Of a DNA stretch of 64,000 nt, positions 33,401 through 44,269 are shown in pieces (the stretch's first letter is position 1; each line of letters begins with the position of its first letter). Source of the DNA: Fremontodendron californicum (lineage: Eukaryota > Streptophyta > Magnoliopsida > Malvales > Malvaceae). The notes beneath the pieces are model-generated. The model made no database searches. It worked only from the letters and a program-made list of their open reading frames with translations, and had not been told where the DNA came from. The stretch lies in assembly GCA_030761205.1 (NCBI GenBank), contig JAULJL010000040.1, positions 13,896,603-13,960,602 of the forward strand. The letters run 5' to 3'. The translations under genes and the position numbers were made by a program.

Positions 33401-36400
33401 AGTTGCTAATTAAAGCCCATGGCTGGCAAGTTACAGAAGCCATAATAAGCCTTTGTTTCATTGTTGTAAAAGTTTCCTAGTAAATTGTTTCTTAGAAAGA
33501 AAAAAAATAGTAAAGAAATATGGAAATGAAAAATATTTTCCATTCTTGAAACTGTTTCCTTTACAGGAAAAGCTTGAATAAAAACTTTAAATCTTTCGCA
33601 CTTTACCAGATGCAGATAACAAAATTTATAGAACAGAAAAGGAAAAAAAAAAAAAAAAAAGAGGTAGGAGGCAAGGTGTCGAGAGATGAATTTAAGGGAG
33701 AAACTAAAAGGTGTATAACTATAAACATACATTTCATATAACCAACCACTATAAGATGTATTAAAATGGGTATATCAGTTCAAGCATACAAGAGGGAAGT
33801 TAGGGTTTGGCATTTCCAGCTAAGACTGAACCTTGATCTCAGACCTAACTGTTATTAAGTCTTTTCTTTTATCAAATGCAGGTAACAAAATTTAAAATAG
33901 AAACGAAAGGAGGGGTTGGGAAGAGAGATGAATTTGAGGGAGACACTACAGGCAGTAGTAGACATGCATTTCATACAACTGACAACTACGAGTTGCATCA
34001 AGATTAGTTATCAGTTAAAGCATAGAAGAGATGGACCAGGGTTTGGCTTTTCCTGGTAAGTTTGAATCTTATTTGGATCTAACAGTTAGCCCACTCTTTT
34101 GAATAAAACTAAAAGAATCAACTAAGAAAATTATGATATTGGACCATAGAGACCAGAAACAAACCTGATGCCCTGCAAAGGTTTTAATAGGGCGGATTTC
34201 TCCAATCTTGCAAACATATATCATATGGTCTGTGGAGCTTGTTGCGAATGAAACATTGTTGCACCAATCAACATCAAGGGTTGGACCTAAAAGGTAAAAA
34301 CGATGAAACTCTGGTTGAATGAACATTGGTTATGCAACTAAAAACCAAATCTTAAAGTCCAATGGCCCACCTGTGTGAAACTCAAACTGCTGTTTCCATT
34401 CCTCTGCCTTCACATCCCACACAATTGCCGTTTTATCACAGCTTCCTGTAAGAAGATAATCACCCTTCTTGTTCCACTTCAGAGAAAATATAGGTCCTTT
34501 GTGTTTACTCAAAGTAGTCCTTAGTTCACCTAAACCAAGAAATAATTGAGAGAGAGAGAGAAGTGGGGGAGCGCGGGGGGGGGGGGGGGGGGGAGATAAG
34601 GCATGGAATTCTAACAATCAACGAAAAGCATATAACAATCTATACTATTATAAAATCCCTATCTAAGTTAGTGTCACGAGTCAAGTGACACCAACTCAGT
34701 TGGGGAATTGATCAAAAAACCAAACAAAATTATTTTAACAAATATAAAATTAAAAGGTATTTGTGTCTTTTCACTTAAAAAAGCAATTAACTATCCATTG
34801 AAAAAAAAAAAAAAAAAAACCTACCCATCTTTTACTTCAAAAAATAACTACCCACTTTTTTTAATGCATTATTTCTTTCAAAAGATAAATTAAAAGAAAA
34901 AACTTGTTTCACCCGCATAGTGGGTGTGTCAAGTTCTAGTGTAATTATAAAAAGCTAAAAGAGTAACAAATTCAGTTAAAACATAAATAAACCTCTTATT
35001 TTGACTGGGTAACCAGCTAATATTTTAATAAACGTTATGAGCACCAAAAAACACATGGAAAAATTGAGTTGGTATGAACACCAACTCAAAGGCTTGTTTA
35101 ACAAGATAGATTTTGTGGCCTTTAATTGCAGGATATAGAATGGCATAAATAAAATAACACAAAATGACTTACCATTTGTAGTCCAAATTCTCCCTTGGCC
35201 ATCATATGAACCTGTTGCAAGCAATGTCCCCTCACCCTGAATACAGGTAGACAAAAGAATGATACTTTTTCCATATCGAAAAGAATGACAACCAAATAGG
35301 CAAGCAGCTAAAAGTGCCATTTATAGCATTTCCAATTAAGTTCACTTACTGTAAAAGAACAATTAAAAGGACACTTTATACAGCAATGTAAGAATGACAA
35401 CCGAATAAACAAGCAGCTAAAGTACCATTCTTAGCATTTATTAGCACTATAATAAAAAATGTTATATGCAATTGCATACCATTACATCAAATTATGGGGA
35501 TGAGAAAATAAAATGTTGGACTCAGTAGGTGATCTGTAGTAACAGGAACCAAAGTTAGTAGGTAACTTAGGCCCACAACAGTAACAGAACTCACATTCCA
35601 ATCGAGTGTTGTCACATCTTTGCTCTTTTCATTGGTTCTTCCTTTTACATGCTTCAGCACTAGAACATTTAATGGACTGTTTTGTGCACCAGATTTGCAA
35701 AGCCCATCAGCTATTGTCCAAATACGAGCCGTTGAATCTCCAGACCTAGAAATTGAGGCAATGAGAGTTAAGTGCAAGCGATATAATGGAACGAAGAAAC
35801 TTTGTGAATGCACAAACTGATTAGTAACACTCCGCTATCATGCACTCTGCTATCATGACATCCAACAACTTAGATTAAAACACAAAGCTACAAACGTATC
35901 AACAGAAAACAACAGGAGGAACCGAGTCATATATAATGGAACTCTTAGCATAGAGCACCAAGATCTCAGTATTTTTTATTTTTTTTTTAAAGATCTTAAT
36001 TAATGTCAACAGCAGTGTAAATAAGCATCTCAGCTAGACAAGGAGAACTTCAACAGTACAAACACCAATACACATGACCACAGATCCTATAGTCACACAA
36101 CTGAAGAGTGCACAAATTGCACTTTTGTTTACAAACCACTTATCCAATGAGAAGGACTGTTCAAAATGGTTTTGCTATCAGCAAAGCTTAATTTTTATCA
36201 TTCAAACGATTAGAACTTATAAAATTGCGCATAAACTAACACACATGGTACATCTCATGAAGCAACAGACAGCAAGTTCTGTTAATAAAAATGCCAAATG
36301 ACTGGAAATGTGTAAAGAATGTGGAAAAAAGGTACATACATAAAAGTCCAAACCATCACATAAGAAAGTAAGAAACATTTCATCACAGAAAAAATACCCA

Positions 36401-39279
36401 CCCTGATGCAAGAAGTGAACCAGTTGGACTCCATGCGCACGCACAAACCTGCAAAAATAAATGCACAGAGAGAGAGAGAGAGAGAGAAGAGAGAGTAAAG
36501 AATAAATGTTTGCATGTCTAAGTCCATCTAGGTGTATAAGAAGATTCAAAAAGGCTCAAACCTCAGAAGTGTGCCCTTCCAAAATTGTAACATCAGAACT
36601 AGGAATTTCACAAGCCTCCTGAGATGCTAGGGTCGACGTAGTAGCAACATCCATAGGTTCTGGTCCTACTAAATGCAACAATGCAATATAAATGAAAATG
36701 AATGACCAGAAACGCTGGTTAAGATAGCTATTTTGCAAATTTATAAAGACAAGTTTCATGTGAATTGTTAAATAGTCATTTAAAGAAAATGTCAAGGCTC
36801 ATAGAAAGAAACTGATATCAAAACGAGAAGAAATATAACAAAGGACTTAACTAACCTGCAGAAGTTCCATTTTCATCATGCTTGACAGCATCCTTGTCTT
36901 CTTGATCCATAACCATATCTCTATCAGCAAGTTCCTCCAGTTGCTTTCCTCGCTCCTTATTGCTTTCAGCCTTCTCCCTTTCCTTTTCACATTCCTTCTG
37001 CCTTTCCTTTTCACGTTCCTTCTCCCTTTCCCTTTCGCGTTCCTTCTCCCTTTCGTGTCTTTCTTTCTCTCTTACTCGTCCACGCTCCCCTTCATCCTCC
37101 AGGTCAACCTCTTTATCTTTATCTTTGTCTCTATCCTTTTGGATATTCTTCCTTTTCTCTTTTATCATTTGCCGCAATTGATTTACATCCTTTGTTATTA
37201 TATCCAAAGGTTGCAAGAATGAGAAATCTTCATCCATTTCTACATCATTCTGCAAACTCAAAACAAATCATGATGAACATACTCTTAGGTATCACCCTAA
37301 TCCCCCAACCCCCCAAAAAAATTAATAACAATAAGCATGCTAACATTACTCAAGTTGGCTTCCATCTCCAAGTACTGAAGTCCTTTTTGAACAAATGTAA
37401 TAAGAGCCCCAGGCGGAATCAAATTCCCATCAATAGTACACTTACTCATGCCTGCCTCATATCCTAAAGTAAATGCTGAATGCGTAAAACCTGCAGGCAT
37501 TTGATAAGCAAAAGATAAGATGAATTGGACATTATTTACAAGAACCATTCATTTGAAGCTTGAAAAACAGTAGTGTAAAACCAAGGAATCCTCCACCTAG
37601 TTTTCTCTATATAAGCACCATTATGTAAACAAAAAGCAGAAACTAAATAACCTAAAAATGTTTCTTAGTTCTTTTAGAATATGTTTGGTAGGAAGGAAGG
37701 AAAATGGAGAGAAGAGAAAAAGAAAGAGAGAAAGGAAAGTTGTTTTTCCTTCCTTGTGTTTGGTATGAAGGATGGAAAATAGGGGGAAAGAAAGAGGTTA
37801 AGAATTAAATTGTAAATAAAACGGTTAATTCAAGTTAAACGAGTGTTTTTCTCCCACTTTTGGGATGATTGGAGTTGGTAGGAACGGAAAGTTCAAATCC
37901 ATCCATTTTTCTTCTCTCTTATTTTCCTCCTACCGAAACGATTGAAGGAAGAACAAGTTTCCTTCAACATCTTTACCTTCCTTCCTCTAATCCTACCAAA
38001 TTAGGTGTTAGTCTATGAAGCACGGACACTCCATGTAGGGGAGTGTCCAAGTGTCGAACACGTGTCTGACACGGCAAAATACGTTTTGAACATGGCAAAA
38101 AAATAAAAATAAAATCGGACACGGTCAAAACATGGTCAAGACACAACACACGATGAAGTTTTTTTTTTTTTTTTGCATTTTTTCCTCCAAATATGGAATC
38201 AACAATAAGCATAAACACATATTCTAAGGAAGTCAAATGCTTGAAATCTATAAAGAAAAAGAAGAAAACAAAGAGAATAACAACGTTCATTAGGAAAGAG
38301 TGGGAGTATAAAGCAAAATATCAACCTAAATATGTTGTTACAGGGACCGAGAGCGAGAGATAAAGAAGACAAAAGCGGTACAAAATGAAAAAAGTATGAA
38401 AAGAATTCTCTTGTTGAATAATTTAGAGTATGATGATTTAGAGCCTTTCGGCTTTTGAGTTTGAGAAATTTGGTCATAATGGGTTTTTTAAGTTTAAAGC
38501 TTTTAAATTCAAAACTGATTTTAAAAAAATTAAATAACTATTTGCATGTTAATATTTGATTGAAAAGTATCAATTTTAAATTTTTATTGCATATTATTAT
38601 ATGAAAAATATTTTTTAATTGATGTGTCCTAATATTCTAAAAGTTCCCGTATCGCCGTGTCCGTGTCTTACCCATATTGCGTGTTCGTGTCCATGCTTCC
38701 TAGATGTTAGTTAATAAACAAAATCTTAGTAGTACATGTAAATTTTCAATTCAATACTATGACTATGCAAAATGTTAACCGGGAGATGCCTGTCTAAATT
38801 TCTGAAGATGAGAGTTCATATAGGGATTCCCATCTAAAGATATCCGGTGCCCTAGCCGGTGGCATAGTATCACGCTGTTAAAATCTATGAGATTCCAAAC
38901 CCTAATCAGAATAATAGCCAATATCAACCATCTATTTTCACGGATCTAGAGCCACAACGTAACTTCTGAACATTTTAATGCCAGAAATGAATCTCAAAAT
39001 TTAAAGTTCACACGCTCCAATTATTATTTTTTTCTCCTTTGTTTTCTTTTCTATTAAACAGCAATAAAAATAACTGCTTAAATTTCAAGTTTGCAAATAC
39101 AGCGAAAAAAAAAATTCCACCGGATATAGAACTAAAACGAAACAAAAACAAAGAAAGTTTCAAAAATAGAGATCGAATGTAATGAGAGATTACAAATTAA
39201 AGGAAAAATTGAACTGACCTGACTCTTGAAGGTAACGGAAGACGAGGTAATTCAATTCGACGGAGGTGATGGAGGTCAT
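30442..39279 (-). CDS. HOS15: HOS15-type LisH/WD40 co-repressor and E3 substrate receptor
   Basis: In Arabidopsis HOS15 works in the nucleus with histone deacetylases and as a CUL4-DDB1 substrate receptor in cold, flowering and ABA responses. I joined 14 minus-strand exons: 39219-39279, 37345-37490, 36856-37249, 36562-36668, 36402-36448, 35595-35745, 35173-35236, 34371-34529, 34165-34286, 33242-33316, 32927-32980, 32750-32823, 31574-31648, 30442-30661. They total 1749 bp, 582 codons plus stop, in frame with GT-AG junctions throughout. Residues 1-35 are a LisH domain (MTSITSVELNYLVFRYLQES). Residues about 95-175 are a highly charged Arg/Glu/Lys stretch. From about 225 on are WD40 repeats (ARIWTIADG, GRIWTTNG, AIVWDVKAEEW, VKLWDVELGK, IHIWSLKEGK), ending in CVLDFRM. 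Arabidopsis HOS15 is, as I recall, about 613 residues; the difference lies in the charged stretch. Introns hold several MITEs. Confidence 0.95.
30724..31416. mobile_element. CTATGTTA-family MITE in HOS15 intron, interrupted by another MITE
   Basis: A perfect 8-bp duplication CTGTTACC lies at 30716-30723 and 31417-31424. The ends are CTACGTTACCCGGACTC and, reversed, CTACATTACCCGGACTC. The native element would be about 175 bp; it is split by the 511-bp element at 30836-31346. It lies in the last intron, starting 63 bp upstream (intron side) of exon 14. Confidence 0.85.
30836..31346. mobile_element. hAT-type MITE, 511 bp, nested inside another MITE
   Basis: The ends are CAGTGTTGTCAAGGCGTGCG and, reversed, TAGTGTTGTCAAGGGCACAA, a well-known plant hAT MITE terminus. 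The 8-bp duplication CTCATACC is perfect at 30828-30835 and 31347-31354. Subterminal GCGCCTAGGTGCGCC-type words recur at the right as GCGCCTAGAGTGCACC. No protein frame. Confidence 0.9.
31769..31955. mobile_element. CTATGTTA-family MITE, intact, 187 bp, in HOS15 intron
   Basis: A perfect 8-bp duplication CTTGGAAC lies at 31761-31768 and 31956-31963. The ends are CTATGTTATTCGGACTCAG and, reversed, CTATGTTACTCCGACTC. The inside holds paired words GGATACGGGTATGTGTCC and TACCCTTGTCCGAATATATG. It is the reference copy for this family in the window. Confidence 0.9.
32308..32525. mobile_element. TAGGGATGG-family MITE, left end lost, in HOS15 intron
   Basis: The right end, reversed, is TAGGGATGGCAATGGATAAT. 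The inside has GGATATTCGAATTCG, GGATATCCGAAG and many related words, as in the ends of the 239-3149 element. The left terminal motif is missing; an AG-rich simple repeat at 32286-32310 abuts it. Confidence 0.6.
34575..34593 (+). repeat. Run of 19 G next to a GA repeat in a HOS15 intron
   Basis: On the transcript strand this is a 19-base C tract followed by CGCTCCCCCAC and TCTCTCTCTC, ending about 45 bases before the 3' splice site of exon 8. The pyrimidine run may serve as, or extend, the polypyrimidine tract. Confidence 0.85.
36465..36489 (+). repeat. GA microsatellite in a HOS15 intron
   Basis: Alternating AG repeat interrupted once, about 17-20 bases upstream of exon 5 on the transcript strand, so it reads as a CT-rich tract before the splice acceptor. 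Confidence 0.8.
36960..37140 (-). repeat. Low-complexity Arg/Glu/Lys codon repeat inside HOS15 exon 3
   Basis: Repeats of AAGGAACG/AAAGGAAAGGGAG-type words encode EREREKEREKERQKEC and similar. This is a length-variable charged linker between the LisH and WD40 domains, and explains the spurious Ser/Phe/Leu-rich frames on the other strand. Confidence 0.8.
37684..38000. mobile_element. MITE with TTTGGTAGGA ends in HOS15 intron 1
   Basis: Left TTTGGTAGGAAGGAAGGA, right reversed TTTGGTAGGATTAGAGGAAG. Internal inverted words include GGAAAGTTGTTTTTCCTTCC. Target duplication uncertain. Confidence 0.55.
38013..38703. mobile_element. hAT-type MITE, 691 bp, in HOS15 intron 1
   Basis: The ends are CTATGAAGCACGGACACTCC and, reversed, CTAGGAAGCATGGACACGAA. 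The flanks are GTGTTAGT (38005-38012) and ATGTTAGT (38704-38711), 7 of 8 matching. The inside has CGTGTCTGACACGG and CGCCGTGTCCGTGTC words and an AT-rich core. It begins only 12 bp after the previous MITE. Confidence 0.7.
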
Positions 39280-39649
39280 AGTTAGGAAAGTCGCCTAATC
39301 CAACGGCTATGATAAGAAGCTCAGATTATCATAGATAAGCGACCGCAAAGCCAGAGAGTGGAGGAGAGAAGAGGAACTCTAAGAACCGTTCTATTTTTGC
39401 AGAAGCCGAGAGGCATTTTGGGGACCGTCAAGATAAGAAAGAAAGAGAGAGAGGGGATGGTCGATGTATATCTGTTAGGCCCGATACCTTGGGCTCAATA
39501 ATATCCATAAAATCGATTCAGTTTAATGAGTCAGTTTCAATTAATTTGGACTGGTTCATAACTGGATTAGCCCAATGTAATCCGTTGGCAAATTGAATAT
39601 GCTTATACTAGTCAAAAAGCAAAAGTCCTACATCCGTTAGTATTCTAAG
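39280..39649. other. HOS15 5' UTR and promoter region
   Basis: GC content rises just upstream of the HOS15 ATG, and AG-rich stretches (about 39355-39385 and 39436-39458) read as CT-rich leader on the transcript strand. I see no clear TATA box, as is common for housekeeping-type plant genes. Confidence 0.4.
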
Positions 39650-40173
39650 CAAGATAGTCAATATCGTATCGAATGAATATTGTTTTTGTTTTGATATTAA
39701 TATGTTTTAATATAGATGTATTTCAACGTATTATTTTAAATTTATTGATATTTTTTAAATATTTATATATATATATAATATAAAATATACCTCAATTATC
39801 TTCATAAAATATATATTTATATATAAATTTTAAATATTTAATATCTAATATCTAAAATTTTTAAACATCAAATAAATAAATAAAATAAATATATAATATA
39901 TAATAAATTATTATTAATTAAGTTTAATAGATTAATTTAATAAATATATTTATTTTTAAATATAATTATAAAAAATGATCAAGAAAACATTAAAAATTGA
40001 TTTAAGAGAATCAAATGAGTGAAAAAAATTATAAAAAAAAAATGTGTACATGTCGGTATTTGACCGATTGGCCGATACAGATCGGTACAAAAATCAAAAC
40101 GGTACACTATTGGTACTGTTTCGTTTTACCTTAAAATCGGTACGTACCGACCGATATGGTACCGACTATCCTG
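39650..40173. mobile_element. hAT-like MITE with GGTACC-rich ends, 524 bp (copy 3, reverse)
   Basis: The ends are CAAGATAGTCAATATCG and, reversed, CAGGATAGTCGGTACCATAT. The flanks are ATTCTAAG (39642-39649) and ATTCTAAA (40174-40181), 7 of 8. The right side has GGTACGTACCGACCGATATG palindromes. Opposite in orientation to the copies at 13.8, 17.9 and 47.4 kb. Confidence 0.75.
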
Positions 40174-40216
40174 ATTCTAAAGGCCAAAACTAAACTCATG
40201 AAAATTTCATGAAAAT

Positions 40217-40585
40217 AGGGATAGCAATGGATCGGATATCTATAAATTTTTTATATATTTGAATTCGTTTAATTTATTCGAAATCCGAATTCATTTATTA
40301 TCAGCTTACGATCCAAATATTACTATTTAAATTCGCATCCGATTTAAAGAGTAATATCCGTCAGATATCCGAATCCAATAAATATCTGAATTTATTAAAT
40401 CTATTTTTTTAATAAATAAAAATATAAAATTAAACAAGAATTAAATATGTAAATGGATATCGAATTCGGATATTTGAATCTGTTATCTGTATAAATAAAA
40501 CGAATTCAAATATTTAACACTATCAAAATCAAAATTAATGCGAATACAAATAACGGATATCAAAGAGTTCACATTTGAATCCGCT
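40217..40585. mobile_element. TAGGGATAG-family MITE upstream of the receptor kinase
   Basis: Left end TAGGGATAGCAATGGATCGG with repeated AATATCCGAATTC/GGATATCGAATTCGG words. The right terminus is unclear, so the end coordinate is approximate. Confidence 0.5.
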
Positions 40586-40699
40586 CCCTCCTCACCGTTC
40601 CTTCCTCAAGCTTTCACAAAAACTTGTGGTGCTAAAACCCCCTCCCTCCTCACCGTTCCTTCCACAAGCTTTCACAAAAATTTGTGGTGCTAAAGCCAA
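40584..40699 (+). repeat. 58-bp tandem duplication upstream of the receptor kinase
   Basis: CTCCCTCCTCACCGTTCCTT followed by AAGCTTTCACAAAAA and TTGTGGTGCTAAA occurs at 40584 and 40642. A third, partial CTTGTGGTGCT follows near 40727. It lies about 370-490 bp before the kinase ATG. Confidence 0.8.
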
Positions 40700-41067
40700 C
40701 TCCCTTTTTTACTTCAAAATTATAGCTTGTGGTGCTCTGAATTATTGTGGTATACTTAACCAAAATGCAAGAAAGACTTTAAAAATCATTTTGGACACTT
40801 TCTAAATAATTTTTGACAAGTTGGCAGATAGTTTTAAGCTTACATCGACATCCCACTATTTGTTGACTGAGCAAATTAATACCCGTAAAGCCAATACAAT
40901 TCCCAATCCAAAAATTGCTTAGAATTTTCTCAAAATTATGTTTTGGTTCATGAGTCAACCCAGGCTCTTGATGTTGACTTATCTTCAACCCTTCAATTAG
41001 TTTTGATTGATTCACAAAATGGCATTTCTCTGAAGAAAGAAAATTTAGGCAAAAATACAGCAAATCA

Positions 41068-43554
41068 ATGGAAAAGTTTCATATGGATAAACTCCATGAA
41101 CCTTTAGTTCTTTTTCTGGTCTTTTTTTTATCATATCAGTTGCTGCCCTCTTCAGCATACACTCTTCCAGACAATTATTTCATCAATTGTGGATCAAACA
41201 TCAACATAAACTTCACTTCCCGAACCTTTGTTGGTGACCTGAATTCTGATTTTGTCTCCTTTACCAAACAGAACAGCTCTGTCATAGACCAGAAGGAGTC
41301 CTCAGAAACACCATCACTATATCAAACAGCAAGGATTTTCAGACAGAAGTCTTCATATGAGTTTGAAATCAACACTAATGGTACTTACCTTGTACGCCTT
41401 CATTTCTTCAATTCAACGGATTTCTCAGACTCAGCAGCTGTTTTCAATGTTTCAGCTTCTGGTTTTCTGCTCTTGCATGATTTCACAGTCCAAAACAGTA
41501 GCAGCTCTACTGTAATAAAGGAATTCATTTTCAGCATTCCCATAGGTAAATTCTTAATCTACTTTGTACCTCAAGGATCTTCTTTCGCATTCGTAAATGC
41601 CATTGAGGTCTTTCCTGCCCCTCCAGATTTCATTTATGATTACAAGGGTATACGGATACTCTCTCGAGCTTTACAGACAATTCATAGAATTAATGTTGGA
41701 GGCCCTATCTTAACACCAGAAAATGATACTTTATTGAGAACATGGCTTCCTGATGATAGCTATCTGTATAATCCAGATACTGCAAAGAATAGCCAAGTTT
41801 TCACAGGTGAACCTAATTATTTAGATCTTGTTAACGAATTTATTGCACCAGATTTAGTATACAAGACTGCCAAAGAGATGAATATAGATACCAGTAGGAC
41901 ATCAAATAAATTCAATGTAACCTGGTCCTTTGATGTGACTAGAAATGCTAGGTACTTGATTCGGGTTCATTTCTGTGACATTGTTAGTTCAGCACTGAAT
42001 GTTTTAAAGTTTTTTCTCTATATAAATAGCAACTTCAGCCAGGAAATCAATCCTTCTGAAAGAATGGGGCAATTGGCAACTCCATTTTTCATTGACTTTG
42101 TGGTTGATTCTGATGATTCAGGATTCCTGATCATCTCCATAGGGCCTGATAGTAGTTCTATAGAGAAAACAGCTTTTCTAAATGGGGTTGAGATAATGGA
42201 AATGGTAGGGGAATCTGATTTGGTTCCTATAACAAATGAATCCAACCAGAAGTCTGTCTTTATCATTGTCGGTTCAGTCCTTGGAGGTCTGGTTCTTTTC
42301 TGCATCTTTGGAGGTCTTTTGTTTATTGGATTGAGACACAGGAAGGCAAAATCTGTTGAAACTTCAGATTGGCCGCCATTAACTGCATATAAAGGAAGTA
42401 CTCACAATAATTGGAAGATGCCTCAACTGTCAACACTAAGCACAAAGGGAACCATAAACCTGGGTTTAAAGATACCATTTTTTGAGATTCAGTTAGCAAC
42501 AAACAACTTCGATGAGAAGTTGCAGATTGGTAAGGGTGGATTTGGTAATGTCTATCGAGGAACTCTAAGAACTGGCATGAAAGTGGCTGTGAAAAGAAGT
42601 GATCCAGGGTCGTCAGGTCAAGGCCTGCCAGAATTTCAGACAGAAATCATGGTTTTATCCAAAATTCGACATCGCCATCTTGTTTCCTTGATTGGATACT
42701 GTGACGAAAGGTTTGAAATGATACTGGTTTACGAGTTTATGGAAAAAGGAACTTTGAGGGATCACTTATATAACTCAAAACTACCTTGTTTGTCTTGGAA
42801 ACAAAGGCTTGAAATCTGCATTGGTGCAGCAAGAGGACTACATTATCTCCACAAAGGTGCATCTGGGGGAATCATTCACCGTGATGTCAAATCTACAAAC
42901 ATCTTGCTTGATGAAAACCTTGTAGCCAAAGTAGCTGATTTTGGTCTTTCAAAATCAGGTCTTCCTGATCAAATTCAAACCCATTTCATCACTGGTGTTA
43001 AAGGAACATTCGGATATCTCGATCCTGATTACTTTAGGACACAACAACTGACAGAAAAATCCGATGTTTATTCCTTCGGAGTGGTTCTTCTTGAGGTGAT
43101 ATGTGCAAGGCCAGCTATCAATCCTACACTTCCAAGAGAGCAAATGAACCTAGCCGAATGGGGAATGCTTTGCAAGAAGAAAGGGTTGCTTGAACAGATT
43201 GTGGATCGATCCATAAAAGGTCAGATCAATCCCAACTCATTAAGAAAATTTGCAGAGATTGCAGAGAAATGTTTGCAAGAAGATGCTGCTGATAGGCCTA
43301 CAATGGGCGATGTGGGATGGGACTTGGAATATGCTTTACAGCTTCAGCAAACAGCAGTTGTACGAGAGCCACATGAGGACAGCAGCACGATTAATGCTTC
43401 CTATATGTTATCATTTCCCGCTCTCCAGCGTTTGCCTTCCATGAGTGCAGAATTTGAGAAAGATGATATGTTCGCTATAAGGGAGGATGATTCTGATTCA
43501 GTCCCATTAGCAAGTCAAGTTTTCTCCCAATTGAGAATTAATGATGCCATATAA
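41068..43554 (+). CDS. CrRLK1L malectin-domain receptor-like kinase (At5g24010/At2g23200 type)
   Basis: Intronless frame of 828 codons, typical for the FERONIA/THESEUS family. Residues 1-31 form a signal peptide. Residues about 33-375 are the malectin-like extracellular region (YTLPDNYFINCGSN; RINVGGPILTPENDTLLRTW; VHFCDIVSS). A membrane helix spans about 393-417 (FIIVGSVLGGLVLFCIFGGL). The Ser/Thr kinase has the Gly loop GKGGFGNVYRG (about 488), Lys509 in VAVKR, HRD at 604-606, DFG at 624-626 and GTFGYLDPDYFR, so all catalytic residues are present. The tail ends in SQVFSQLRINDAI. The family sits at the plasma membrane and senses cell-wall state or RALF peptides; the ligand of this clade is unknown to me. 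The placement near At5g24010 rests on remembered similarity. A transposon nest starts 86 bp after the stop. Confidence 0.93.
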   Translation: MEKFHMDKLHEPLVLFLVFFLSYQLLPSSAYTLPDNYFINCGSNININFTSRTFVGDLNSDFVSFTKQNSSVIDQKESSETPSLYQTARIFRQKSSYEFEINTNGTYLVRLHFFNSTDFSDSAAVFNVSASGFLLLHDFTVQNSSSSTVIKEFIFSIPIGKFLIYFVPQGSSFAFVNAIEVFPAPPDFIYDYKGIRILSRALQTIHRINVGGPILTPENDTLLRTWLPDDSYLYNPDTAKNSQVFTGEPNYLDLVNEFIAPDLVYKTAKEMNIDTSRTSNKFNVTWSFDVTRNARYLIRVHFCDIVSSALNVLKFFLYINSNFSQEINPSERMGQLATPFFIDFVVDSDDSGFLIISIGPDSSSIEKTAFLNGVEIMEMVGESDLVPITNESNQKSVFIIVGSVLGGLVLFCIFGGLLFIGLRHRKAKSVETSDWPPLTAYKGSTHNNWKMPQLSTLSTKGTINLGLKIPFFEIQLATNNFDEKLQIGKGGFGNVYRGTLRTGMKVAVKRSDPGSSGQGLPEFQTEIMVLSKIRHRHLVSLIGYCDERFEMILVYEFMEKGTLRDHLYNSKLPCLSWKQRLEICIGAARGLHYLHKGASGGIIHRDVKSTNILLDENLVAKVADFGLSKSGLPDQIQTHFITGVKGTFGYLDPDYFRTQQLTEKSDVYSFGVVLLEVICARPAINPTLPREQMNLAEWGMLCKKKGLLEQIVDRSIKGQINPNSLRKFAEIAEKCLQEDAADRPTMGDVGWDLEYALQLQQTAVVREPHEDSSTINASYMLSFPALQRLPSMSAEFEKDDMFAIREDDSDSVPLASQVFSQLRINDAI

Positions 43555-43709
43555 ATCATTCGGTTTACAAGGCACAGTTTAGTTGTTTAATGTCTTTGGT
43601 CTATGTATGTTCTATATCTGAAATCAAATTGGCTGAGACTTATGTTGCTCCGACTCTTATTTTTTTTTTTAAGTATATGTGTCCGGCATTCGTGTCTGAC
43701 TCATATCCG

Positions 43710-44261
43710 TGTTGAATATGGCTCAAAGTTAACCAAGGAAGCTTCCACCAAAGCCACCAACCAAGGTCAATAATGGAGGCTACCACCAACCATAGTTGGT
43801 GGATGGTAGACCAAGATAGTTGGTGGATGGTGGCTACTTTGTTTGCCACTAGCTATGTGTTCCCACCATGATAGTTGGTGGATGGTGGCTACTTTGTTTG
43901 CCACTAGCTATGTGTTCACACCATGGATGGTGCCTATAAAAGGCCATGTAGAGTGAGAGAGAAAAATGAGTGAGTTGAGAGAGTGTGAGTGAGATAGAGT
44001 TGGAGAGCTCCAAAGGTGAGCTCCAAGAGCTCCCTCCCGGTAGAGATGTGAGAGCTCTAGAGAGAGCCCCTCCCGGTTGAGTGTGTGCTATAGAGAGCAC
44101 TTGTAATACGTATCTCGTGTAATACTCCATCTCCGATAAATACAAAGCTTTGCTCCTCCTCCCGTGGACGTAGGCATATTGGCCGAACCACGTAAAATTA
44201 TCGGTGTTTTTTCAGTGTGTCTTTATCGGTTTTAGTAATCTCGTTTTAGTTCCGCACAACA
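43710..44261 (+). repeat. 5' LTR of the copia element
   Basis: 552 bp, TG...CA bounded. Contains TATAAAAGGCC at about 43935, a plausible LTR promoter, followed by an AG-rich leader. Confidence 0.95.
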
Positions 44262-44269
44262 AATTGGTC

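Noticed and set aside
36878..37222. Plus-strand Phe/Leu/Ser-rich frames of 114 and 73 codons
   Set aside because: They are shadows of the Arg/Glu/Lys codon repeat in HOS15 exon 3 on the other strand.
43849..44145. 98-codon minus-strand frame, repeated at 46923-47219
   Set aside because: Both are the same stretch of the two copia LTRs read in antisense.
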